A program made the position numbers and the translations under genes. This document shows positions 29,047 to 37,063 of a stretch of DNA of 64,000 nucleotides, piece after piece. Under the pieces are notes generated by a model. The model was not told the DNA's origin and searched no databases. It was given only the letters and a program-made list of their open reading frames with translations. The stretch is from Pirellulaceae bacterium (GTDB taxonomy: Bacteria; Planctomycetota; Planctomycetia; Pirellulales; Pirellulaceae): positions 62,001 through 126,000 of the forward strand of contig BPJU01000010.1 in assembly GCA_026004775.1 (NCBI GenBank). Direction: 5' to 3'. Positions within the stretch are counted from its first letter, which is position 1; every line of letters starts with the position of its first letter.

Positions 29047-29892
29047 TCAGCGTTCGATCGGTGCTGCGATCAGGTTCCCGTATTCGGTCCAGCTCCCGTC
29101 GTAGTTCTTCACGTTTTGCAGGCCCAGCAGGTATTTCAACACGAACCAGGTATGGCTGGAGCGCTCGCCGATGCGGCAGTAAACAATCGTCTCCTTGGCA
29201 GGATCGATGGCCTGCTGTTCCAGGTAAATCCGCCGCAGTTCGTCCGCCGATTTGAAAGTTCCATCGGGGTTAACGGCGGTATTCCAGGGAACGTTTTTTG
29301 CCCCGGGTATATGGCCGCCGCGCTGAGCCGTTTCGGTCATGCCGGGTGGAGCGATCACCTTGCCGGTAAACTCGTCCGGGCTGCGGACGTCCACCAGGTT
29401 CTTGTGCCGCATCCGCGCCACTTCCAGCACCTCGGAAACGAACGCCCGAAGCGAAGGGTCGGGCGGCTGAGCCACGTACGGGACCGGCTGCGGGTTGGGC
29501 TTTTCGGTCGTCATTTCCTTATCGGGCTCGTTGAGCCACTTCTGCCGGCCGCCGTTCATCAGCCGCACGTCTCGGTGGCCGTACAGTTTGAACAGCCAGA
29601 AAGCATAAGCGGCAAACCAGTTATTGTTGTCGCCGTAAAGAATCACGGTGTCTTGCGGGGAAATGCCGGCACCGCCGACGAGCTTCTCGAAATCCTCTTT
29701 GCCGATGATATCCCGAACAATCTGGTCCTGAAGTTGGGTTTGCCAGTTGAACCCGATGGCGCCGGGGATGTGACCAGCATCGTACGCTTGGGTATCCACA
29801 TCCACCTCGACTATTTTGATACCCGGCTTGCCAAGGTTCGCCTTAACCCAGTCAGTTTCCACCAGCACGTCCGGGTTGGCGTAGGTGGTCAT
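29047..29892 (-). CDS. Thiosulfate/3-mercaptopyruvate sulfurtransferase (two rhodanese domains)
   Basis: 281 aa from the ATG at 29892, preceded by a strong AGGAGG site. Two rhodanese domains are visible: an N-terminal one (VETDWVKANL to LYGDNNNWFA) with no Cys at the active position, and a C-terminal catalytic one with the loop YCRIGERSSHTW, where Cys carries the persulfide. The CRIGER loop favours thiosulfate as donor over mercaptopyruvate. Such enzymes serve sulfur transfer and cyanide or sulfide detoxification. It begins 16 bases after the cysteine synthase stop, so both belong to one sulfur operon. Confidence 0.9.
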   Translation of the reverse strand: MTTYANPDVLVETDWVKANLGKPGIKIVEVDVDTQAYDAGHIPGAIGFNWQTQLQDQIVRDIIGKEDFEKLVGGAGISPQDTVILYGDNNNWFAAYAFWLFKLYGHRDVRLMNGGRQKWLNEPDKEMTTEKPNPQPVPYVAQPPDPSLRAFVSEVLEVARMRHKNLVDVRSPDEFTGKVIAPPGMTETAQRGGHIPGAKNVPWNTAVNPDGTFKSADELRRIYLEQQAIDPAKETIVYCRIGERSSHTWFVLKYLLGLQNVKNYDGSWTEYGNLIAAPIER

Positions 29893-29908
29893 GGCGTGTC
29901 CCTCCTTT

Positions 29909-30877
29909 CTATGCATGTAGCCCTTCAGCCAGGCTGGGAATATGCCTGACCATGTTCGCCGTATACTTGAAAATGTCATCGGGAAAAATCATCACTCCCA
30001 CTCCCGTCTTGTCCCGCTCGATGATCCGCCGCGCCCCTTCATAGATCAGCCCCGAGCTGGGACCGGCGCGCAGCCCCTCGTTCTGGAAAAGCTCCATCGC
30101 CCGCCTATAGGCCAACTTGTAATCGATCTCCAGGATTTCGTCGATCAGCGACGGGTCGAACAGTTTGGAAACCCCGAGCTGACTGACGTTGCGCAAGCCC
30201 GGCACGTCGTGCCCCTCACTCGGCTGCACGGCGATCACTTTGATGTCGGGCTTCTTGGCCCGCAGAAACTTACTGGTTCCCGTAACGGTACCACACGTGC
30301 CCAGCGATACGAACAGGTGAGTGATCCGGCCCTCGGTCTGCCGCCAGATCTCCGGACCGGTCGTCCGATAATGAGCGCGGACGTTCATTTCGTTCTCGTA
30401 CTGGTTGGGAAGGGCATAGCGGTGCCGCTGGGCTTTGGCGTAGGTTTTGGCCAAGTTGATCGAGCCTTCACCGCCGGCCCCGGGCGCCGGACATAACTCG
30501 TCACTTACCACGTCCAGGTCCGCTCCCGCGATCTTCAAAAGCACCTTCTTTTCCAGCGGTACCCGATTGGGAACCACCGCCCGCATGTGGTAGCCCCGAG
30601 CTCGGGACATGGCCGCCAAACTGATACCGGTATTGCCCGAAGTCGGCTCGACCACGCCGCGCCCATTGCCCAACTCGCCCCGCTCTTCCAAGTCACGCAG
30701 CATCTCCCAAGCCGCCCGATCCTTCACCGATCCAAACGGGTTCAACCATTCCAGCTTCGCATACAGTACGAAGTCGGGGGAAGGATTCATGCGGTTGATG
30801 CGCACCAGCGGCGAAGGGTTTTCTTCGCCAGGCAGCATCTCGAAGATGCTGTTGTAGACGCGCGTCTGGTGGTTCAT
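29909..30877 (-). CDS. Cysteine synthase / PLP-dependent beta-replacement enzyme
   Basis: 322 aa from the ATG at 30877, with GGAGGTGAG just upstream. Fold type II PLP enzyme: the PLP lysine motif NPFGSVKDRAAWEM, the substrate loop EPTSGNTGISLAAMS and the phosphate-binding SLGTCGTVTG. The family covers O-acetylserine sulfhydrylase (CysK/CysM) and related cystathionine beta-synthases. The adjacent sulfurtransferase supports a role in sulfide or thiosulfate assimilation into cysteine. Sequence reading does not separate CysK from CysM. Confidence 0.88.
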   Translation of the reverse strand: MNHQTRVYNSIFEMLPGEENPSPLVRINRMNPSPDFVLYAKLEWLNPFGSVKDRAAWEMLRDLEERGELGNGRGVVEPTSGNTGISLAAMSRARGYHMRAVVPNRVPLEKKVLLKIAGADLDVVSDELCPAPGAGGEGSINLAKTYAKAQRHRYALPNQYENEMNVRAHYRTTGPEIWRQTEGRITHLFVSLGTCGTVTGTSKFLRAKKPDIKVIAVQPSEGHDVPGLRNVSQLGVSKLFDPSLIDEILEIDYKLAYRRAMELFQNEGLRAGPSSGLIYEGARRIIERDKTGVGVMIFPDDIFKYTANMVRHIPSLAEGLHA

Positions 30878-30922
30878 CGGGCTCACCTCCCGCGCACTCA
30901 CAATGCTGCCGCGTTGTTCCAT

Positions 30923-31450
30923 CCAGGCGGCATCCGGTAGTACAGCTCGAGCGTCTCTGTTCTCACGCGGGTCGAGAAGGGCGCTATCGCCACCATGATC
31001 GGGTCACAGCTCCCGCGCAACGGGCAAGCACCGGTTCACCGCCCTGGCGGCGGCCAGGATGGCACCGCCCACCCACCGCAACCACCCCCACATGCCGGCA
31101 ACCGCCACATCGTTTATTGTCAGAAGCCCCTACCAGATTTTCAAGGCGCGACGATACTGGGCCAAGTTGTCCAGTTACTCTTGCGCCCCCCAAAGGTGGC
31201 ACAATGCCCACCTGTGAGAACTTAACGGTTCTTCCCGTTTTCGGGGTACCCTACACGTCTTACCGTTCGCAACGAAAGGCGATGCACTGTCCTTGCAATC
31301 CCTGCCCGTTTAATGGATTTCGGCGAGAATTCCGGGCTGCGGCTACCGCGCCGATAGCCCTGCCTCAACGGCTCCAGACCTCGGTGCCCCTCCTTTACCA
31401 ATTCCCCAATGTCTGGCCAACTTTTATCTTTTGCGATCCGGGGTGTTGAC
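30923..31450. other. Intergenic stretch without a recognisable gene
   Basis: Short ORFs occur on both strands, but none has coding character, a ribosome site and an identifiable family. It holds the promoter region of the cysteine synthase operon on its left side. No tRNA or other structured RNA was recognised. Confidence 0.5.
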
Positions 31451-31514
31451 ATGAGTGAGCGCAAATCGTTGAACTGTTGCGAGGACGCAGTCTATCAAAC
31501 GGTGTGGTGCGGCT

Positions 31515-31725
31515 GTAACCGTTCACAGTTAGTAAATGAAGAACACGATATTGGCTTATGGGGTAGCGGAAGTCGCAAGGCGGACGCGGTAGCGGCCGCC
31601 GCAAGACTTACGCAACGAAAAAATCTTCGCGAAGCGTCCACATTCCGTATGCGGAACACGCAAGTGTTCCGCACCTTTGGAAGCGAGGCCCCGAAACAGC
31701 TTGTGATTCAACCGTGAACGGTTAC
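31515..31725. mobile_element. 211-bp MITE with 8-bp target duplication, IS66-like ends (copy 1)
   Basis: Terminal inverted repeats of about 16 bp: GTAACCGTTCACAGTT at the left and the complement of GTAACCGTTCACGGTT at the right. The element is flanked by a perfect 8-bp direct repeat GTGCGGCT (31507-31514 and 31726-31733). The GTAA ends and 8-bp duplication are IS66-family hallmarks. It codes for no transposase. Inside are a GTAG-headed palindrome (31563-31612) and a second short palindrome (about 31653-31672), both related to the REP palindromes at 63.3-63.6 kb. A second copy of equal length is at 39117. Confidence 0.9.
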
Positions 31726-31733
31726 GTGCGGCT

Positions 31734-32143
31734 TAAGAGGCGGCGAGCATGTGTCCCGGCAAGTTCTGATCGGAAAACGCAGTGCTGTACGCTGCGGTAC
31801 GTCACTACTCGCAGCGGCACGAAGAGTAATGGGGACCAAGCCGGTAAGCGGTACCAGTTATGTCGGGTGACAAGGCTTTTGGACGATCTGAGCTACTGCG
31901 GCGAGTAGGCGTGGGACAACGCCAACGCGCCCATCCCAAGCAAAGAGTAAACGCGCCGGTTCTTTCGTCAGTTGAGGGGCATGCATACCAGCGGACTCTC
32001 CGCCCGGTCGCACGCGGGCCCGAGGATCGTTCAGCTTGTGGAGCAGTTCACTACGGCTTGGAACGTCACCCAAAGGGGGGCGAAGTGAGCATGGCGTGTG
32101 TTCCCTAATGTAAACGCGTATATTATAGGATAAGGGGTCGCTT
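31734..32143. other. Region between MITE 1 and unit A, no clear gene
   Basis: If MITE 1 and one copy of its target duplication are removed, the ATG at 31451 reads through to a TGA near 31867 as a 66-codon frame, so a small gene may have been disrupted. The rest (to 32143) has no ORF I can support. A TATATTATA sequence near 32119 could be a -10 element for unit A. Confidence 0.35.
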
Positions 32144-32263
32144 ATGGCTGGGCTGAACCAACAGAACCAACGTTTGAGCGAGAAGTCCCAAGATCACGTT
32201 GCGGGTTGTCGGTCAGCGTTTGGGGCACGTGTGTGACCCGCACTAGGAGTCGCGGCGCTGGTA

Positions 32264-32572
32264 TTGTTTGGCCTGGCCGCAACCTGGCTCAATATGTTGT
32301 GTTTTGACATTGCGATGTTCGATCCTCGGCGGCATGAAAAGTGCGCACTTGCGGGTTGCTATAATCAGCTCGCCGTGTGCAACGAACAGATGTATAACTC
32401 TTTTCGGGCTGAACAAGTGCAATACAAATCATGCCTGGCAAATCCCTACACCGTGTGTACGACTGTTGAAGGAGATTCAATCAGTTGCCTTGAGAAATTT
32501 TATTATTCCAAGCCGTCTTGTCAGGGGGAGTGGAGCTGTTGGCGTTCTCAGAATATGGCGAATTGCCAATAG
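32264..32572 (+). CDS. Cys-rich small exported protein, unit A (N-terminus interrupted by in-frame TGA)
   Basis: 102 aa as read from a TTG at 32264. The same frame extends up to an ATG at 32144 but is cut by a TGA at 32234-32236, just before the hydrophobic segment PALGVAALVLFGLAATWLNM. The mature part has about ten cysteines (C-x4-C, C-x5-C spacings) and several Tyr/Trp residues, like the homologous-position genes at 48152 and 52528. Many cysteines suggest disulfide bonding outside the cytoplasm. It is the first gene of unit A. It may be a pseudogene, or expressed from the downstream TTG. Confidence 0.5.
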   Translation: MFGLAATWLNMLCFDIAMFDPRRHEKCALAGCYNQLAVCNEQMYNSFRAEQVQYKSCLANPYTVCTTVEGDSISCLEKFYYSKPSCQGEWSCWRSQNMANCQ

Positions 32573-32727
32573 GCGCGCATAGGTTTTTGCTTTTTCATGC
32601 TAATGGAATGAACAAAAGGGGAGTCTTCCCATGGCTGTGCGTGATTGTGCGGTCTGGCCGAGAGTGACGGTTGGCTCTGCGCTGGCGGTAGCCGCCTACG
32701 TGGTGTCGATATCCTTGACGTCTTGCG

Positions 32728-33915
32728 GTGTTGGGGGAAGAGATTACGGATCCGGGTGAATTTGCCGCACTGGTGGACGCGATCGAGGCGGGACTGAACA
32801 ATCGCCTGGCCGAACTGACCTGTAAGATTCGTTATGAAGTTTGGCGAGGCGAGGCGGCCAGCCGCCAGGATGCCCTGGATGGCCGCTTCGTCCAGCCTCT
32901 TGTCCTCGTGGAAGAAGGCTTGTACGTCAAGGATCGGCGGTTGGTGCGCCAACAGATACGCTGCTTAGATCCAAACAAGCCAAATATTCAGGTGGAAGCA
33001 TCAGAGTCGGCTGATGCGGCAAAGGGACTTCGGCTCTATTGGTATGTTGCAAGAACCAAGTATATTGACCCGCCTCCGGGCCAGGGCGCCAAGACCTCCC
33101 GCGCGTATGCAGATAAGGAAATTGTTGATGTTTCTGACCTTGAAAAAATTGGCGGCAAGACCGTCCCACAGGAATTGAATCCCGGAATATTGGGGCCTGG
33201 CTCCGACGGTATGGGCTACCCTCTCTGTGCAGAGGCTTATGGCAGGAACCCGGTGAGTTGGGTAAAAGCCATCATTTCTACTCCCGGTACACGTGTGATC
33301 GAGCAAAAGGCGGCGCGTGATCAGGGAGTACTAACTTTGCACTGGAAGTTTGTCTCTCAGCAATTCGAGATAACCGAAAGCTTTAGTTATGATATGACCA
33401 AGTCCTATCCGCTGCCGACCCACTCTGTGGTCCGGAACCGAGCTCTGACTGGTGGACGCCCACCGGAACTTGCACAGCCAGAATTTGAGGTGTTTTACCA
33501 GGACTACGAGCGCGTCCCGAAGGGCTATCTTCCCAAGCAAGTTTTGATGATCAGCCGTCCGATAAGGGGCCGCCCGTTGGACTACTGTTCGGTCAAAATC
33601 TGGAAAATGGTTGAATCCAGCCAATCCGCACCGCGGGACTCCGACTTTGACGTAAAACTGCCGGCGGACAAGCATAATTTTACCTGCTTGAGGAAAGAGC
33701 GAGTTCCGCCCGTAGTGGATGGGTATCGCACCTATAACCTGACACGGTTGAATGTAAGCGACTTGGAGCCTCGGTGCGGCGGCAACCCGCTTGCCGGCCG
33801 CATCAGGCGCCGGGGACATAGATGGCCATGGCTATGGATTGCTGCGGCGATCGGTGCCGCAGGTGCTGCCGTGGCCGGGTGGAGGATTTGGCGTCGCAGG
33901 AACAAGCAGACCTGA
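32728..33915 (+). CDS. Membrane-anchored exported protein, unit A (signal peptide out of frame)
   Basis: 395 aa as read. A likely signal peptide is encoded from the ATG at 32631 (RVTVGSALAVAAYVVSIS) but in another frame; one base too many near 32726-32731 separates it from the body. The body has a cysteine in the conserved early segment (AELTCKIRY), a long beta-rich part, and a C-terminal membrane helix (WLWIAAAIGAAGAAVAGW) followed by a basic tail RIWRRRNKQT. The same architecture is found at 53079 (intact) and 48688 (broken). The function is unknown; a partner of the Cys-rich peptide is inferred from constant adjacency. Confidence 0.6.
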   Translation: MLGEEITDPGEFAALVDAIEAGLNNRLAELTCKIRYEVWRGEAASRQDALDGRFVQPLVLVEEGLYVKDRRLVRQQIRCLDPNKPNIQVEASESADAAKGLRLYWYVARTKYIDPPPGQGAKTSRAYADKEIVDVSDLEKIGGKTVPQELNPGILGPGSDGMGYPLCAEAYGRNPVSWVKAIISTPGTRVIEQKAARDQGVLTLHWKFVSQQFEITESFSYDMTKSYPLPTHSVVRNRALTGGRPPELAQPEFEVFYQDYERVPKGYLPKQVLMISRPIRGRPLDYCSVKIWKMVESSQSAPRDSDFDVKLPADKHNFTCLRKERVPPVVDGYRTYNLTRLNVSDLEPRCGGNPLAGRIRRRGHRWPWLWIAAAIGAAGAAVAGWRIWRRRNKQT

Positions 33916-34146
33916 CGAGGTGCCAGAGCGCGTTGACTAGCCACTTGTAATCCCCATAGAAAGTAGGGCAGGGGCGTTGGACAAAGCGGGTGGCTATTGG
34001 GGTTAAGGCATCGCGTAACCGGGAACCATCTGGCGTGAATCTGGCAGAATGAACCCAGGAAAGAGTAGTACGTTGTGGCTGGCTTGGCCAGCAGGTCAAG
34101 CTCGGGTTTGGTGAAGCTCGACCTTTGCCAGAGGCTGAGTGGTTCG

Positions 34147-35100
34147 ATGAGGAATCTCGGGATTATCTTATCATGGTTGATCACAAGTAAGGATGCGTAT
34201 TTATTCTGGATTCGCCTTACGGCCGGAGTCCTAGTCGCCGCAGGCTGTGCGAAAATATTCTCCGAGCCTGCCTCGCAGGGTGTCGGCTCTCGGTCATTGG
34301 CTTGGTTGGAGTTGCCGGCGACTACTATCGGCATGATTGAGCTGGTAGGTGGTAGCGTGATTTTTGCGACGAGCTGGACGCGTTTCAGCCGGTTTGCCGC
34401 GGTGGTACTTGTCGTCACCATGGTGGCGTTCACCGGCTGGAATGTGGTCCAGAGTGGAGTTTGGGCGCGGCCCGATTGTGGCTGCTGGGGTTCCATCTCG
34501 GTTTCGCCTCGTGTTATGGCGGCCATGGATGCCGTGTTGGCTGCCGGATTGCTCCAAACGTGCTGGCGGCATCGAGCATGGACAGCTCCTGTCGTTTGCG
34601 GCTGGCTTGTGATGATCTTTAGCTGGATTGTGGTTGACTATGCGTGGAGCGTTCGTGAAGGTAAGGTACGTAACGCTGATCTCGATAGGTGGATTGGTTA
34701 TCGTTTCCCGGCATTGGACGAGTTAGGTGAGGCCGGGGCATTTATGTCTACGGGGCAATGGCTGGTGATGATTTATGATCACACCTGTGGCCGGTGCCGT
34801 TCACAGGTGGCTCACTTGGCTGCTCGGCATGATGCGGCGCCGGGTGTGCGTACGGCCGTCCTCTGTGTGAATTCCTGCGGGCAAGCGTTCTCCGGCGAAC
34901 AAGCGGGCCCCGCCGTGGTCTGGGTCGACGCGCAAAAAGCGCCGTCGCTGAAGCATGTTACGCCCCCGCTTTACTTGCTGCTTGAAGACGGTCGCGTTCA
35001 GGACATGGCTCACGACTTGGACATGCTCCTGACACGATTGTCGGCCTTAAGGCAGTTAACGGCCGCCGGTTCTCCACTACACAAGAGCTCCGAGCCATGA
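34147..35100 (+). CDS. MauE-like membrane protein with C-terminal thioredoxin-like domain, unit A
   Basis: 317 aa from the ATG at 34147. The N-terminal half has four to five transmembrane helices and the conserved DCGCWG segment of MauE/DoxX-type redox membrane proteins. The C-terminal part (from about residue 195) reads as a thioredoxin-like domain with a CGRC redox motif in YDHTCGRCRSQVAHLA. MauE is needed to form disulfides in methylamine dehydrogenase, so this fusion may pass oxidising equivalents to exported Cys-rich proteins such as that at 32264. It overlaps the DUF1573 gene by 4 bp. The unit B homologue (50484) lacks the thioredoxin part. Confidence 0.75.
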   Translation: MRNLGIILSWLITSKDAYLFWIRLTAGVLVAAGCAKIFSEPASQGVGSRSLAWLELPATTIGMIELVGGSVIFATSWTRFSRFAAVVLVVTMVAFTGWNVVQSGVWARPDCGCWGSISVSPRVMAAMDAVLAAGLLQTCWRHRAWTAPVVCGWLVMIFSWIVVDYAWSVREGKVRNADLDRWIGYRFPALDELGEAGAFMSTGQWLVMIYDHTCGRCRSQVAHLAARHDAAPGVRTAVLCVNSCGQAFSGEQAGPAVVWVDAQKAPSLKHVTPPLYLLLEDGRVQDMAHDLDMLLTRLSALRQLTAAGSPLHKSSEP

Positions 35101-36203
35101 ACAAGCAGGTAATCTCGCATCGCGGATTGCTTCTGTGGTCGGCTGCCCTTGGTCTACTTCTGGGTCCGACGTTGGCGGCGTCATTGCGATTGTGGCGCGG
35201 CCTGCGAGAGGGGCAACTGGCCGACATGCAGGTCGAGCATAACTTGGGAGCGGTACTGTTCCCGGTTTTGTCGCGCCAGGAAGAAGCCCAGCAAGTCCCC
35301 CGGTTGGCTTCTTGGGAATTCACCTTGGATAATCCATGGCCAGATCGACCCTGGCACGTGAAATTGGCACACCGGAGTTGCGGTTGCTTGGAGGCTTCCG
35401 TGTTGAGCGAAGAAGTCCCCCCGGGCGGTCAAGCCCGGGTCCGAGTCGGTGTGGGTGCCTCGCGGGTGGTAGAAAAACGGCGAGAGTATGTAATCCTGGA
35501 AACCGACCACCCCGTGTTCCGTACCGTAGCCTGTATTCTGGAAGCGGAGTTGTTGCCGGAAATTGCATGGCATGGCAGTTCCCACATCAGCCTTGGCAGG
35601 AGACAGGACCCTACGCACGAACTGACTGTCTTTTACCACACCACATCATCCACTCCACCCGAGCCATTTGCTTTAACCGCTGACCGCGCGGACGTAATTG
35701 TCCAACAGGTACAGGCATTGCCGTCCCGGCCTGTCGGCAACGGCCTGTGGCGTCACGGCAGGCGCTTTCGCGTGCGTCTGGCTGGGGAGGCAACCGCACA
35801 GCTTCTCGCTTTTGGCCACTACTCCTGCACCGTGACCGCTCAATGCGGTGAAAAGAAGTCCGATATGCTGCAATTGAGTTTCTCAATGCCCAAAGTGGTG
35901 GACGTGAAACCCGAGGCAGTGTTTTTACTTGGAGATAACAAACAGCAGATTGAAGTGACAGCAGATACGCCGATAAAGCTCGCTTCGATCGATGGCCCAG
36001 CACAAATGTTACTTTGGAACTGCGAACCGTCCAGCGACGGCAGAATGATTCGTATTGATGTTCAGCGACGAGCTACGGCGACGAGCACAGGTCGATCAGA
36101 CAGCACAGATGCGGGTGGGCGACGGACCGTTCGCCTGCGCCTGCGGTTTATGGAACCAGAGGAGCTCGACGTTACGGTACCGGTCTATGTTCTGGGGAGT
36201 TAA
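35097..36203 (+). CDS. DUF1573-type exported protein, unit A
   Basis: 368 aa, beginning within ATGA shared with the MauE gene. It has an N-terminal membrane helix (LLLWSAALGLLLGPTLAASL) and extracytoplasmic beta-sandwich repeats. The FTLDNPWPDRP and HRSCGCLEASVLSEEVPPGG segments match the DUF1573 pattern (F-x-x-x-N ... S-C-x-C ... PG). DUF1573 is an Ig-like domain common in planctomycetes and Bacteroidetes and without an assigned reaction. The conserved Cys pair may be a substrate or relay for the MauE-thioredoxin protein. The homologue in unit B is at 51089. Confidence 0.75.
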   Translation: MNKQVISHRGLLLWSAALGLLLGPTLAASLRLWRGLREGQLADMQVEHNLGAVLFPVLSRQEEAQQVPRLASWEFTLDNPWPDRPWHVKLAHRSCGCLEASVLSEEVPPGGQARVRVGVGASRVVEKRREYVILETDHPVFRTVACILEAELLPEIAWHGSSHISLGRRQDPTHELTVFYHTTSSTPPEPFALTADRADVIVQQVQALPSRPVGNGLWRHGRRFRVRLAGEATAQLLAFGHYSCTVTAQCGEKKSDMLQLSFSMPKVVDVKPEAVFLLGDNKQQIEVTADTPIKLASIDGPAQMLLWNCEPSSDGRMIRIDVQRRATATSTGRSDSTDAGGRRTVRLRLRFMEPEELDVTVPVYVLGS

Positions 36204-36233
36204 GCAACGCGTTTGCGGTAACCGGAGCGCGGC

Positions 36234-37050
36234 ATGGGAGCTGATGACCCGCTGATTGCGGGCGGGCTTATGAGCCAAGCATTGTGCGGTGTGCACGCAC
36301 AGGCAGCACGCCGCCACTGGTGGTTCCAAGGACGCCGGATCATCCTCCGCTCGCTGCTGGCGACCCTCCTGCCACCAGGCCCCGAACGGTTGGTGGTCGA
36401 AGTCGGGTGCGGGACCGGCGAAAACCTGGCCTGGCTCAGCCAGGATTACCAGGTCCTGGGCGTAGAGCCGTCACCACCGGCCGCCGGGGAAGCTCGTAAC
36501 CAAGTGGCGACCTGACCGTGTGATCCAGACCGATACGCCCGATGATGTTCCCGATTATCAACGAGCTGACGCAGTGCTGATCCTGGATGTACTGGAACAC
36601 GTGGAGGAAGACGCAGTCGTGCTCAACCGCTGGGTGGCGCCGATGAAAGATGGGTGTCTTCTACTGGTGACGGTTCCGGCCGACCCGGCCTTGTGGAGCC
36701 GGCATGATGAGACGTACGGGCATTACCGGCGTTACGAGCTGGGGGGTTTTCGGAGGCTGCTGGAGACGCAACCGGTCGAGCTACTGTTGATCTCTTACTT
36801 CAACGCGCGCTTGTACTGGTTGATTCGTGCGGCACGCTCGATCAGCTACCGGCTGCACCGAACATGGGGTCCGAATGGTACGGACTTGTGGATACCGCCG
36901 AGTTGGTTAAACGGTCTTCTGGCGAAAATCTTCTCCGGTGAGGCGCGGCGATTGGTGCGGTGTTTGAGGGCGGGCTCGCGTCGCTCTGCCTGGCACCGAG
37001 GCGTGAGTCTCGTGGCGGCTGCGCGGCGGAGGTACGCGGCCGATAAGTAG
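36234..37050 (+). pseudogene. SAM-dependent methyltransferase, unit A, frameshifted
   Basis: Two overlapping parts of one class I methyltransferase. The first (36234-36515) has motif I VVEVGCGTGENLAWL and ends at a TGA after EARNQVAT. The second (from about 36520, GTG) continues with ADAVLILDVLEHVEED, LLLVTVPADPALWSRHDE and the C-terminal WHRGVSLVAAARRRY. A single-base shift near 36505-36520 joins them. It sits 30 bases after the DUF1573 gene and 13 bases before the glycosyltransferase. Only a short tail of the same gene survives in unit C (54445). A sequencing error cannot be excluded. Confidence 0.7.
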
Positions 37051-37063
37051 AGGAGAATCTAAT

